This document shows positions 31,828 through 40,508 of a stretch of 64,000 nt of DNA, in pieces. Position 1 is the first letter of the stretch, and the number at the start of each line of letters is the position of its first letter. The DNA is from Acidovorax sp. KKS102 (GTDB taxonomy: Bacteria > Pseudomonadota > Gammaproteobacteria > Burkholderiales > Burkholderiaceae_C), in the NCBI RefSeq assembly GCF_000302535.1, contig NC_018708.1:992001-1056000 (forward strand). Direction: 5' to 3'. The position numbers and the translations under genes were made by a program. The notes under the pieces are model-generated. The model was not told the origin of the DNA. It made no database searches and saw only the letters and a list, made by a program, of their open reading frames with translations.

Positions 31828-32106
31828 ATGGGTCCGCTGGACATCGCCAACCACCTCCTCAACTTTGTTGCACCCGCTGCCGCCATGGCGTTGGTGTTGG
31901 TGCTTTCGGGCCGTCTGGTGGGCTCGCGCAGTGCCTCTGCGATGTCGGTGTGGCTGCGTGGGGTGATTCTGTTTGCCGTGGGGGTGGCGGTGCTTGCCGC
32001 AGGGCTGGTGCTGTGGGGGCGCGACGGCAAGATGCTCACCTATGCCGCGCTGGTCGTGGCCTGCGCCACCTGCCAGTGGGTGCTGGTGCGGGGCTGGAAG
32101 ACCTGA
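31828..32106 (+). CDS. Small hypothetical membrane protein
   Basis: A 92-residue hydrophobic protein with three likely membrane helices (AAAMALVLVLSGRLV, WLRGVILFAVGVAVLAAGLV, YAALVVACATCQWVLV). I do not recognise the family. ATG 31828 gives a sensible start; a TTG at 31795 would add 11 residues overlapping the hemA control region. It is divergent from hemA. Codon use is typical of the window, so I think it is a real gene of unknown function. Confidence 0.7.
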   Translation: MGPLDIANHLLNFVAPAAAMALVLVLSGRLVGSRSASAMSVWLRGVILFAVGVAVLAAGLVLWGRDGKMLTYAALVVACATCQWVLVRGWKT

Positions 32107-32278
32107 AGCTTTCAGCAAGCCGTCACATGTTTTGAGGGTTTGCGAGAGGTGCTCTGGAGCGTTGCCGCGCCCCGGTGTCTGATAGCCTCTTTGCATCTTC
32201 CCGCGCGGCCGCCATGGCCCGCGTCGACGGAAGCGGCAAGCATCCCTCACACCCACAACCAAAGCTGGAGACACCCCC

Positions 32279-33247
32279 ATGAAGCTGCTGCGTACCTGCA
32301 TCACCCTGGCCGCAGGCCTGACCTTGGCTGCCGCCGTGCATGCGCAGGCGTTTCCGTCCAAGCCCGTTCGTATCGTGGTGGGTTTCCCCGCCGGCGGGCC
32401 GCTGGACCAGCATGCGCGCCTGCTGTCCGACAAGCTGCAGACCGTGCTGGGCCAACCCGTGGTGATGGATTACAAGGCCGGTGCCGGTGGCACCGTGGGC
32501 GCGCAGGAGGTCATGAGAGCGCCCCCGGACGGCCACACCATCATGCTGGCCAACACGGGGGTGATGGTCATCAACCCCGCGCTGTACAGCCGCCTGCCCT
32601 ACGCGACCCTGAAGGACTTTGTGCCCGTGGCGCGCACGGCCATGCAGCCGCTGGCCCTGCTGGTCAACCCCAGCGTGCCCGCCAAGAACCTGCAGGAGTT
32701 CATGGCCTATGCCAAGTCGCGGCCCGGCCAGGTCAACTTTGGCTCGGCGGGCAATGGCGGCATCAGCCACCTGGTGCCCGAGATGTTCAAGACGGCCACG
32801 GGCCTGTTCATGGTGCACATCCCCTACCGGGGCAGCGCCCCCGCGTTCACCGACCTCATGGGCGGGCAGGTGCAGTTCATGGCCGAGAGCATTCCGCAGG
32901 CTGCGTCGTACCACAAGCAAGGCAAGGTGCGCGCCCTGGCCGTGACCAGCAAGGAGCGCAACCCCGCGCTGCCCGAGGTGCCCACGGTGATCGAGAGCGG
33001 CATCAAGGGCTTTGAGGTGGTGGGCTTCTACGGCTTTCTGGCGCCCGCAGGCACCCCCAAGGACGTGGTCAACAAGCTCAGTGACGCCTTTGGCCAGGTG
33101 CTGCAGATGCCCGACGTGCGCAACCGCATGGTGAGCCAGGGCGCAGACCCGGCGTTTCTGGGCGCGGACGACTTTGCCAAGTTCCTGGCTGCCGAGATGC
33201 CGCGCTGGGCGGATGCCGTCAAGAAGTCCGGCGCAAAGATGGATTGA
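32279..33247 (+). CDS. Tripartite tricarboxylate transporter substrate-binding protein (Bug family)
   Basis: A periplasmic solute receptor of the Bug/TctC family, which is greatly expanded in Burkholderiales. The 322-residue product has a Sec signal peptide (residues 1-22, ending VHA) and the family opening FPSKPVRIVVGFPAGGPLDQ. It also has the ligand-binding loops (YKAGAGGTVGAQEVMRA; FGSAGNGGISHLVPEMFKT) and the late LAPAGTPKDVVNKLSDAF. No TctA/TctB membrane genes are adjacent, so it is an orphan receptor as most of this family are. The ligand cannot be told from sequence. GGAG lies nine bases before the ATG. Confidence 0.95.
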   Translation: MKLLRTCITLAAGLTLAAAVHAQAFPSKPVRIVVGFPAGGPLDQHARLLSDKLQTVLGQPVVMDYKAGAGGTVGAQEVMRAPPDGHTIMLANTGVMVINPALYSRLPYATLKDFVPVARTAMQPLALLVNPSVPAKNLQEFMAYAKSRPGQVNFGSAGNGGISHLVPEMFKTATGLFMVHIPYRGSAPAFTDLMGGQVQFMAESIPQAASYHKQGKVRALAVTSKERNPALPEVPTVIESGIKGFEVVGFYGFLAPAGTPKDVVNKLSDAFGQVLQMPDVRNRMVSQGADPAFLGADDFAKFLAAEMPRWADAVKKSGAKMD

Positions 33248-33344
33248 CCCCCTGAGGCGCTACGCGCCTTCCCCCTGAAGGGGGACGCCACCAGTGGCCC
33301 GGTGAGGCCGGCCCACGGTGGCCGCTGGATTGGGATGGGGGGTG
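33247..33344 (+). repeat. GC-rich intergenic repeat, family 2, copy 1
   Basis: Starting at the last base of the Bug gene stop codon: CCCCCTGAGGCGC, then TACGCGCCTTCCCCCTGAAG and GGGGACGCC. It contains the hairpins GGCGC/GCGCC (33256-33268) and CCCCCT/AGGGGG (33271-33284). The second copy is at 36430-36555 on the opposite strand. The less conserved tail (GGCCCGGTGAGGCCGGCC) is also self-complementary. Confidence 0.75.
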
Positions 33345-33362
33345 TTTTGGTGAAGTGGTGCC

Positions 33363-34124
33363 CTATGGCTTGGCAGGCGAGAAAAAATCCACCCGGTCGG
33401 TGATGATGCCGTCAGTCCCCAGCGCGATGAGGCGCTGCGCTGCCCAGTCGTCATTCACCGTGTAGCTCAGCGTACGCATGCCCAGGCCGTGCACTTGGGC
33501 CACCAGGGCCTGGTCCCACAGCGCGTGGTTGCACACGATGGCCACGCAGCCAAGCGCCTGGGCCTTGTCCAAACACCCGTCCCACAGCGCGTCGATGAGC
33601 AGCGCGCGGGGCAGTTGGGGGGCGGTGGCCATGGCACCGGCCAGTGCCTCGGGCTTGAATGACGAGAACAGGGGCGGCACAGCCTGGCCTTGCCACAGCC
33701 GCGCGGCGTATTCACCCACCACGCGGCCAGTCACTTCTTCCTGCCCCGGCGTGGGCTTGATCTCGATGTTCAGCAAAAAACCGTTGGCGATGCAGTAGCG
33801 CGCCAGGTTCTCCAGGGTGGGCAGGGGCTCGCCCGCGTGGCTGCGAGAGTGCCAGCCGCCGGCGTCCAACTGGGCGAGCTCGGCCCAGGGCAGATCACCG
33901 CCGGTGCCGTGGCCGTTGGTCGTGCGCTCCAGCGTGGCGTCGTGCATCAGAAAAGGCACGCCATCGCTGCTCAGCTTGGCGTCGCACTCGAACATGCGGT
34001 AGCCGTACTGGGCGCCCAGCCGGAACGCGGCCAGGGTGTTTTCAGGGGCCAGCTTGCCTGCGCCACGGTGGGCGATCCAGCGGGGGTAGGGCCAGGGGGC
34101 GAGGGGGGAAGAGGGTGCGCTCAT
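33363..34124 (-). CDS. ugpQ: Glycerophosphodiester phosphodiesterase (cytoplasmic, UgpQ type)
   Basis: UgpQ hydrolyses glycerophosphodiesters brought in by the Ugp transporter, releasing sn-glycerol-3-phosphate and an alcohol. The 253-residue product has no signal peptide. It shows the GDPD active site: HRGAGKLAPENTLAAF, then FECDAKLSSDGVPFLMHDAT, with the catalytic histidines and the metal-binding Glu/Asp. LNIEIKPTPGQE is the third metal region. It is the last gene of the minus-strand ugp cluster and overlaps the VOC gene by four bases. Confidence 0.95.
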   Translation of the reverse strand: MSAPSSPLAPWPYPRWIAHRGAGKLAPENTLAAFRLGAQYGYRMFECDAKLSSDGVPFLMHDATLERTTNGHGTGGDLPWAELAQLDAGGWHSRSHAGEPLPTLENLARYCIANGFLLNIEIKPTPGQEEVTGRVVGEYAARLWQGQAVPPLFSSFKPEALAGAMATAPQLPRALLIDALWDGCLDKAQALGCVAIVCNHALWDQALVAQVHGLGMRTLSYTVNDDWAAQRLIALGTDGIITDRVDFFSPAKP

Positions 34125-34493
34125 GCAGGTTCACCAAATTTCAGCAGATTGCCGTGGGGGTCGATGACGAACATCTCCTTCATGCCCCAGGGCTGGACGG
34201 TAGGGGGCGCCAGTTGCAGGCCCCGTGCCGTGAAATCCGCGTGCAGCAAGTCAGTGTCTGCACGCACGTAGCACGAGGTGTTTTCTGCAATGTAGCGCTC
34301 GGTGCAGTGCCAGAAGTGCAGTTCGCACCCGTCGCGCTGCAGGATCAGGTAGTTGTCCATCTCCAGCAGCGCGGTGAAGCCCAGCCGTTCGACGTAGAAC
34401 TGCCGGGTTTCCGCCAGGTGCAGCGAGGCCAGCACCGGCACGGTGGCCAGAATGCCTTGCGCGGTGCGGACGGCTTCACCCGGCTGCACAGGC

Positions 34494-35504
<1,011 letters not shown>

Positions 35505-35508
35505 ATAT

Positions 35509-35567
35509 GCAATGAATTTGATAGCTACAGGGGCTTATTGAACAAGCGCTTGCAGGGGTTTTGTCTT
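35509..35567 (+). repeat. Dispersed hairpin repeat, copy F
   Basis: A diverged copy: GAATTTGATAGCTACAGGGG, then ACAAGCGCTTGCAGG and the right end GGTTTTGTCTT. The left stem is weak here. It fills the gap between ugpE and ugpC, in plus orientation while the genes are minus. Confidence 0.6.
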
Positions 35568-36417
35568 ATTTTTCGGTATCCACCAAGCCTTTGACGAACC
35601 AGCGCTGCATCACCACCACCACAAAGGCGGGTGGCAGCATGGCCAGCAGGGCTGTGGCCATCACGATGTTCCACTCGTTGCCCGCGTCGCCGCCGGCCAG
35701 CATGCGCTTGATGCCGATCACCACGGGGTACATGTCCTCGGAGGTGGTCACCAGCAGGGGCCAGAGGTACTGGTTCCAGCCGTAGATGAACTGGATCACG
35801 AACAACGCGGCAATCGAGGTGCGCGACAGCGGCACCAGGATGTCCTTGAAGAAGCGCATGGGGCCGGCGCCGTCCACCCGCGCGGCCTCCACCAGCTCAT
35901 CGGGCACCGTCAGGAAGAACTGCCGGAACAGGAAGGTGGCAGTGGCTGACGCGATCAGCGGCACCGTGAGGCCCGCGTAGGTGTTGAGCATGCCCAGGTT
36001 GGACACCACCTGGTAGGTGGGCCCGATGCGCACTTCCACCGGCAGCATCAGCGTGATGAAGATCAGCCAGAAGCAGATGCCCTTGAAGGGAAAGCGGAAG
36101 TACACGATGGCAAACGCCGACAGCAGCGAGATGGCGATCTTGCCCAGGGTAATGACGATGGCGGTGATGAAACTCACCCACATCATGCGGGCCACAGGGG
36201 CGCTGGAGCCGGGGCCTGAGCCGCCGCCAAACAGCGCATCGTGGTAGGTCTGCCAGAAGTTGCTGCCGGGCACCATGGGCATGGGCACCTGCACGATGTC
36301 CTGCGCCGTGTGCGTGGAGGCCACGAAGGCCAAGTACAGCGGAAAGCCGACGATGATCACGCCCAGCACCATGATGAGGTGCGAGAACGCGGTGAGATAA
36401 GGACTACGTTCAACCAT
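35566..36417 (-). CDS. ugpE: sn-Glycerol-3-phosphate ABC transporter, permease UgpE
   Basis: The second membrane subunit of the Ugp importer. The 283-residue product has six membrane helices and the permease EAA loop ([20 protein letters not shown]), which docks on UgpC. Its start ([20 protein letters not shown]) matches UgpE-type permeases, and the periplasmic region after helix 1 is long ([20 protein letters not shown]), a feature of UgpE. It is preceded by an unusual 147-base gap containing a family 2 repeat. Confidence 0.94.
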   Translation of the reverse strand: MVERSPYLTAFSHLIMVLGVIIVGFPLYLAFVASTHTAQDIVQVPMPMVPGSNFWQTYHDALFGGGSGPGSSAPVARMMWVSFITAIVITLGKIAISLLSAFAIVYFRFPFKGICFWLIFITLMLPVEVRIGPTYQVVSNLGMLNTYAGLTVPLIASATATFLFRQFFLTVPDELVEAARVDGAGPMRFFKDILVPLSRTSIAALFVIQFIYGWNQYLWPLLVTTSEDMYPVVIGIKRMLAGGDAGNEWNIVMATALLAMLPPAFVVVVMQRWFVKGLVDTEK

Positions 36418-36429
36418 TGGAATCTTTCA

Positions 36430-36555
36430 GGATCGAAGCATGGCCCGCTGCGCCCGCAAAGGGCACGACGCAGGCGAAGGCTGCCGAGCAAGGGCCGCCC
36501 CGCAGTGAGGGCGGCGTCCCCCTGGAGGGGGAAGGCGCGAAGCGACTCAGGGGGT
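36430..36555 (-). repeat. GC-rich intergenic repeat, family 2, copy 2
   Basis: Read on the minus strand from just after the ugpA stop: CCCCCTGAGTCGCTTCGCGC, then CTTCCCCCTCCAGGGGGACG, CCGCCCTCACTGCGGGGCGG and CCCTTGCTCGGCAGCC. It repeats the first 40 bases of copy 1 with GA changed to CC in the loop of the CCCCCT/AGGGGG hairpin (36518-36531). It lies inside the ugp operon between ugpA and ugpE. Confidence 0.75.
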
Positions 36556-36564
36556 GCTTCATAT

Positions 36565-37446
36565 TCAGTACTGCACTTTCTTCTCGACGTAGCGGAATTG
36601 GATGACCGTCAGCACCACGACGATGGCCATCAGCACCACCGACTGCGCGGCCGAACCGCCCATGTCCATGGCCTTGAAACCATCGTGGTAGACCTTGTAG
36701 ACCAGGATGGAGGTGTCGCGCCCGGGGCCGCCTTGCGTGGTGGAGTCCACGATGGCAAAGGTGTCGAAGAACGCATACACGACGTTGATCACCAGCAGGA
36801 AGAACGTCGTGGGCGAAAGCAGCGGGAACTGGATGCTCCAGAACCGGCGCCAGGGGCCGGCGCCGTCGATGGCGGCAGCTTCGATCAGCGACTTGGGGAT
36901 GGACTGCAGGCCTGCGAGGAAAAACAGGAAGTTGTAGGAGATCTGCTTCCACACCGCAGCAATCACGATCAGCGTCATCGCATGGTCGGAGTTGAGCATG
37001 TGGTTCCAGTCAAAGCCCGACTGGCGCAGCATGTACGCCACCACACCCAGCGAGGGGGAGAACATGAACATCCACAGCACGCCCGCCACCGCAGGGGCCA
37101 CGGCGTAGGGCAGCAGCAGGGCGGTCTTGTAGACGATGGCGCCCTTGATGATGCGGTCGGCAAAGATCGCGAGGATCAGCGACAGGCCAATGCCCACCAC
37201 TGCCACCAGGATCGAGAAGAAGGCCGTGGTCTTGAAGGATGCCAGGTAGCCAGGGTCCTCGAACAGGGCCTTGAAGTTGTCCAGCCCCACCCATTCGGTG
37301 GACATGCCGAAGCTGTCCTGCATCTGGAACGACTGCACCAGGGCTTGGCCTGCGGGCCAGAAGAAGAACACGCTGATGATGACCAGCTGCGGCGCCAGAA
37401 GCACCCAGGGCAGCCATGCAGAGCGGAAAAGTACGCGTTTTTCCAT
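36565..37446 (-). CDS. ugpA: sn-Glycerol-3-phosphate ABC transporter, permease UgpA
   Basis: The first membrane subunit of the Ugp importer. The 293-residue product begins MEKRVLFRSAWLPWVLLAPQ, has six membrane helices and the EAA loop KSLIEAAAIDGAGPWRRFWS. I set the start at ATG 37446, preceded by GGAGAG, five codons inside the longer open frame. It follows ugpB by 120 bases. Confidence 0.94.
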   Translation of the reverse strand: MEKRVLFRSAWLPWVLLAPQLVIISVFFFWPAGQALVQSFQMQDSFGMSTEWVGLDNFKALFEDPGYLASFKTTAFFSILVAVVGIGLSLILAIFADRIIKGAIVYKTALLLPYAVAPAVAGVLWMFMFSPSLGVVAYMLRQSGFDWNHMLNSDHAMTLIVIAAVWKQISYNFLFFLAGLQSIPKSLIEAAAIDGAGPWRRFWSIQFPLLSPTTFFLLVINVVYAFFDTFAIVDSTTQGGPGRDTSILVYKVYHDGFKAMDMGGSAAQSVVLMAIVVVLTVIQFRYVEKKVQY

Positions 37447-37566
37447 GACGAAACTCTCCAAAAGAAAACCCCGCCGCCCCGTGAACCATGCTGGTTGACG
37501 GGGCGGCGGGCTTTCGGTGTCACCCTGCTGTGGGGCAGGGCGGCACCGACAGATGGTGGACCGTAC

Positions 37567-38880
37567 TTACTTGTTGGCGCGTGCGAAGCGGGCCAGTTGT
37601 TCGTTGCCACGGGTCACAGCGGTGTCCAGGGCTTCCTTGGGCGATTTCTTGCCCGACCAGATCTGTTCGGTTTCCTCGTCGATGATCGTGCGGATCTGCA
37701 CGAAGTTGCCCAGGCGGATGCCGCGCGACTTGTCGGTGGCCTTGCGGATCATCTGCGTCACGGCCACATCGGTGCCGGGGTTCTTGTCATAGAAACCGGA
37801 GGCTTCGGTGAGCTTGTACGCGCCCATGGTCACAGGCAGGTAGCCCGTGCGCTGGTGGCTGGCGGCCTGCACCTTGGTGTCGTTCAGGAAGTTCAGGAAG
37901 CTGGCCACGCCCTTGTATTCCTCAGGCTTCTTGCCGGCCATCACCCACAGGCTGGCACCACCGATGGCGGTGTTTTGGGGGGCACCCTTCACGTCAGGGT
38001 AGTAGGGCAGCGTGGAGATGCCGTAGGCAAACTTCGCTTCCTTGGCCACGCGGGCGTACAGGCCCGACGAGCCAGTGATCATGGCGCATTCACCGGAGGG
38101 GAAGGATGCATCGGCGGTGTTGTTGCGGCCCTTGTAGACGAAGCTGCCTTCCTTGGAGGCCTTGGCCAGGTTCTCGAAGTGGCGAATATGCAGGGGGGTG
38201 TTGATCTGCAGCTGGGCGTCGTTGCCATCAAAGCCGTTGTTCTTCGATGCGAACAGGGTGTTGTGCCACAGCGAGAAGCTCTCCAGCTGCGTCCAGCTCA
38301 CCCAGCTGGTGGTGAACGGGCAGCTGTGGCCGCTGGCCTTCAGCTTGGAGGCAGCAGCGAACACTTCGGGCCAGGTCTTGGGCGGCTTGTCGGCGTCCAG
38401 GCCGGCCTTCTTGAAGGCGTCCTTGTTGTAATAGAAGATGGTGGTGGAGCTGTTGAGCGGGTAGCTCAGCATCTGGCCGTTGGGGGCGGTGTAGTAGCCG
38501 GCCACTGCGGACACGTATTCGGTGGGCTCAAACTTGAAGCCTGCGTCGTTCAGCACCTTGGCCGCAGGCACGATGGCGCCCTTGCTGGCCATCATGGTGG
38601 CGGTGCCCACTTCGAACACCTGCAGGATGTGGGGGGCATTGCCGGCGCGGAACGCGGCGATGGCACCGGTCATCGATTCGTCATACTGGCCCTTGTACGT
38701 GGGAACCACTTTGTACTGGGTCTGGCTGGCGTTGTATTGCTTGGCCAAGTCATTGACCCAGTCGCCCAGCGCTGCACTCATCGAGTGCCACCATTGGATC
38801 TCAATGGGAGCCTGCGCTTGTGCAGGCACGCAGACCGACATGGCAACAGCAGCACAGACCGCCAGAAGCTTCGTTTTCAT
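37567..38880 (-). CDS. ugpB: sn-Glycerol-3-phosphate ABC transporter, substrate-binding protein UgpB
   Basis: The periplasmic receptor for sn-glycerol-3-phosphate and glycerophosphodiesters. The 437-residue product is almost the same length as the E. coli protein. It has a Sec signal peptide (residues 1-23, ending AQA), then IEIQWWHSMSAALGDWVNDL with the WWH ligand region, and KVVPTYKGQYDESMTGAIAA. The long frame upstream of 38880 does not look like protein; ATG 38880 has a strong GGAGGA before it. It is the first gene of ugpB-A-E-C-VOC-Q. Confidence 0.96.
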   Translation of the reverse strand: MKTKLLAVCAAVAMSVCVPAQAQAPIEIQWWHSMSAALGDWVNDLAKQYNASQTQYKVVPTYKGQYDESMTGAIAAFRAGNAPHILQVFEVGTATMMASKGAIVPAAKVLNDAGFKFEPTEYVSAVAGYYTAPNGQMLSYPLNSSTTIFYYNKDAFKKAGLDADKPPKTWPEVFAAASKLKASGHSCPFTTSWVSWTQLESFSLWHNTLFASKNNGFDGNDAQLQINTPLHIRHFENLAKASKEGSFVYKGRNNTADASFPSGECAMITGSSGLYARVAKEAKFAYGISTLPYYPDVKGAPQNTAIGGASLWVMAGKKPEEYKGVASFLNFLNDTKVQAASHQRTGYLPVTMGAYKLTEASGFYDKNPGTDVAVTQMIRKATDKSRGIRLGNFVQIRTIIDEETEQIWSGKKSPKEALDTAVTRGNEQLARFARANK

Positions 38881-38936
38881 GAATATTTCCTCCGAGGATG
38901 ACGAAAAGCACAAGGGCCGGATGCTATGCAGCCTTT

Positions 38937-38954
38937 GTGACATTGATATGTCGT
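38937..38954 (-). promoter_or_regulatory. Weaker Pho-box-like repeat near ugpB
   Basis: On the minus strand ACGACAT-ATCA-ATGTCAC has the 7-4-7 layout of a Pho box (consensus CTGTCAT with a four-base AT-rich spacer) but only four to five matches per half. It lies about 57 bases upstream of the ugpB start. Confidence 0.3.
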
Positions 38955-39021
38955 TGTCGCATGACCTCGCGGCATGCATCAACCGGGGAAACCCCTTGGG
39001 TTGCCCGTGAGGGGTGCGATT

Positions 39022-39039
39022 GTGACCTTTTTGTGACAA
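39022..39039 (-). promoter_or_regulatory. Pho-box-like direct repeat upstream of ugpB
   Basis: On the minus strand TTGTCAC-AAAA-AGGTCAC matches the layout of a PhoB site: two seven-base repeats with a four-base A-rich spacer. Ugp systems are under PhoB control in E. coli. The distance to the ugpB start is about 140 bases, which is long, so direct control is a prediction. Confidence 0.45.
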
Positions 39040-39180
39040 GGTGTGGCGCATTTGCCGAGGCTTGCAAGGTTTTGTGCAATGCACCATGCTGGTGACTGTT
39101 CACCTGCGTGGGCACCCTCGGTTCGTTCGCGCCGCCGCGCGCCGGACGTTTCCTTCTTTCACCCCTTCTCCTTCATCGCC

Positions 39181-40410
39181 ATGGCCACCAATTCGCTCGA
39201 CAAGAACAAGATCAAGTTTCTGCTGCTCGAAGGCATCCACTCCTCCGCAGTGGATGTGATCCGGGCGGCGGGCTATACGCAGATCGAGACGGTGTCCGGT
39301 GCGCTGCCTGACGAGGAACTCAAGCGCAAGATCGCCGATGTGCACTTTGTGGGCATCCGTTCGCGCACCCAGCTCACCGAAGAGGTGTTTGCCCAGGCCC
39401 ACAAGCTGGTGGCTGTGGGCTGCTTTTGTATTGGCACCAACCAGGTGGATCTGAATGCGGCGCGCGAGCGGGGCATTGCGGTGTTCAACGCGCCTTACTC
39501 CAACACCCGCTCTGTGGCCGAGCTGGTGCTGGCCGAGGCCATCCTGCTGCTGCGCGGGGTGCCCGAGAAGAACGCCGTGGCGCATCGGGGCGGCTGGCTC
39601 AAGAGCGCCGACAACGCCTACGAGATCCGCGGCAAGACCCTGGGTATCGTGGGTTATGGCTCCATCGGCACGCAGCTGTCGGTGCTGGCCGAGGCGCTGG
39701 GCATGCACGTGGCCTTCTTTGATGTGGTCAACAAGCTGCCCCTGGGCAATGCGCGGCAGGTGCAACACCTGCACGACCTGCTGGGCCAGAGCGACATCGT
39801 GAGCCTGCACGTGCCCGAGCTGCCGTCCACCGAAGGCATGATCGGCGCCGCCGAAATTGCGGCCATGAAGCCCGGCGGCATCCTCATCAACGCCGCGCGC
39901 GGCACGGTGGTGGATATTGAGGCGCTGGCTGCGGCCCTCCAGGCCAAGAAGCTGCTGGGCGCCGCCATCGACGTGTTCCCGGTCGAGCCGCGCACCAACA
40001 AGGACGAATTCCAGTCGCCCCTGCGCGGGCTGGACAACGTGATCCTGACCCCGCACATCGGCGGCTCCACCATGGAGGCGCAGGCCAACATTGGCCTGGA
40101 GGTGGCCGAGAAGCTGGTGAAGTACAGCGACAACGGCACCAGCACCTCGTCGGTCAACTTCCCCGAGGTGGCGCTGCCGGCCCACCCCGGCAAGCACCGT
40201 CTGCTACACATCCACCGCAACGTGCCAGGGGTGCTGTCCGAGATCAACCGCATCTTCTCGGACAACGCCATCAATGTGTCGGCCCAGTACCTGCAGACCA
40301 ACGAGAAGATCGGCTATGTGGTGATCGACATCGATGCTGCCTCGTCCGACCTGGCGCTGGACAAGCTGGCCCGGGTGAGTGGCACCCTGCGCAGCCGCGT
40401 GCTGTTCTGA
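39181..40410 (+). CDS. serA: D-3-phosphoglycerate dehydrogenase
   Basis: SerA oxidises 3-phosphoglycerate in the first step of serine synthesis. The 409-residue product has the NAD-binding GIVGYGSIGTQLSVLAEALG and the catalytic Arg/Glu/His regions (AARGTVVDIEAL; NVILTPHIGGSTMEAQ). A C-terminal ACT domain (LLHIHRNVPGVLSEINRIFS) gives serine feedback control in homologues. The N-terminus (NKIKFLLLEGIHSSAVDVIR) is E. coli-like, without the extra domain of long forms. ATG 39181 is preferred to earlier in-frame starts that encode non-conserved residues. Confidence 0.97.
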   Translation: MATNSLDKNKIKFLLLEGIHSSAVDVIRAAGYTQIETVSGALPDEELKRKIADVHFVGIRSRTQLTEEVFAQAHKLVAVGCFCIGTNQVDLNAARERGIAVFNAPYSNTRSVAELVLAEAILLLRGVPEKNAVAHRGGWLKSADNAYEIRGKTLGIVGYGSIGTQLSVLAEALGMHVAFFDVVNKLPLGNARQVQHLHDLLGQSDIVSLHVPELPSTEGMIGAAEIAAMKPGGILINAARGTVVDIEALAAALQAKKLLGAAIDVFPVEPRTNKDEFQSPLRGLDNVILTPHIGGSTMEAQANIGLEVAEKLVKYSDNGTSTSSVNFPEVALPAHPGKHRLLHIHRNVPGVLSEINRIFSDNAINVSAQYLQTNEKIGYVVIDIDAASSDLALDKLARVSGTLRSRVLF

Positions 40411-40508
40411 GGCTCTGGCAGGGCTGCTTCGGCTCAGCCTGGCAGCCCTGGCCCGGCAAGCCGTAGGCCGGTGGCTTAAAATCGCGCCCCCACCCCAGGT
40501 AGACCCCC

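Larger units (their letters stand above)
38881..39180. other. ugpB/serA divergent intergenic region (300 bases)
   Basis: No gene is supported here. The half nearest ugpB holds two Pho-box-like direct repeats listed separately. Between them lies a hairpin AACCGGGGAAACCCCTTGGGTT type sequence (around 38980-39003). The serA-proximal half (39090-39180) is C-rich with no obvious promoter. It must contain promoters for both ugpB and serA. Confidence 0.5.

Noticed and set aside
36241-38901. Plus-strand open frame of 886 codons across the ugp genes
   Set aside because: It runs antisense to ugpE, ugpA and ugpB, which have full motifs. The long frame is a by-product of GC-rich third positions.
40419-40450. 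CAGGGCTG/CAGCCCTG hairpin after serA
   Set aside because: An eight-base stem with a 16-base loop and no T-run; it may be a weak terminator but is not strong enough to list.
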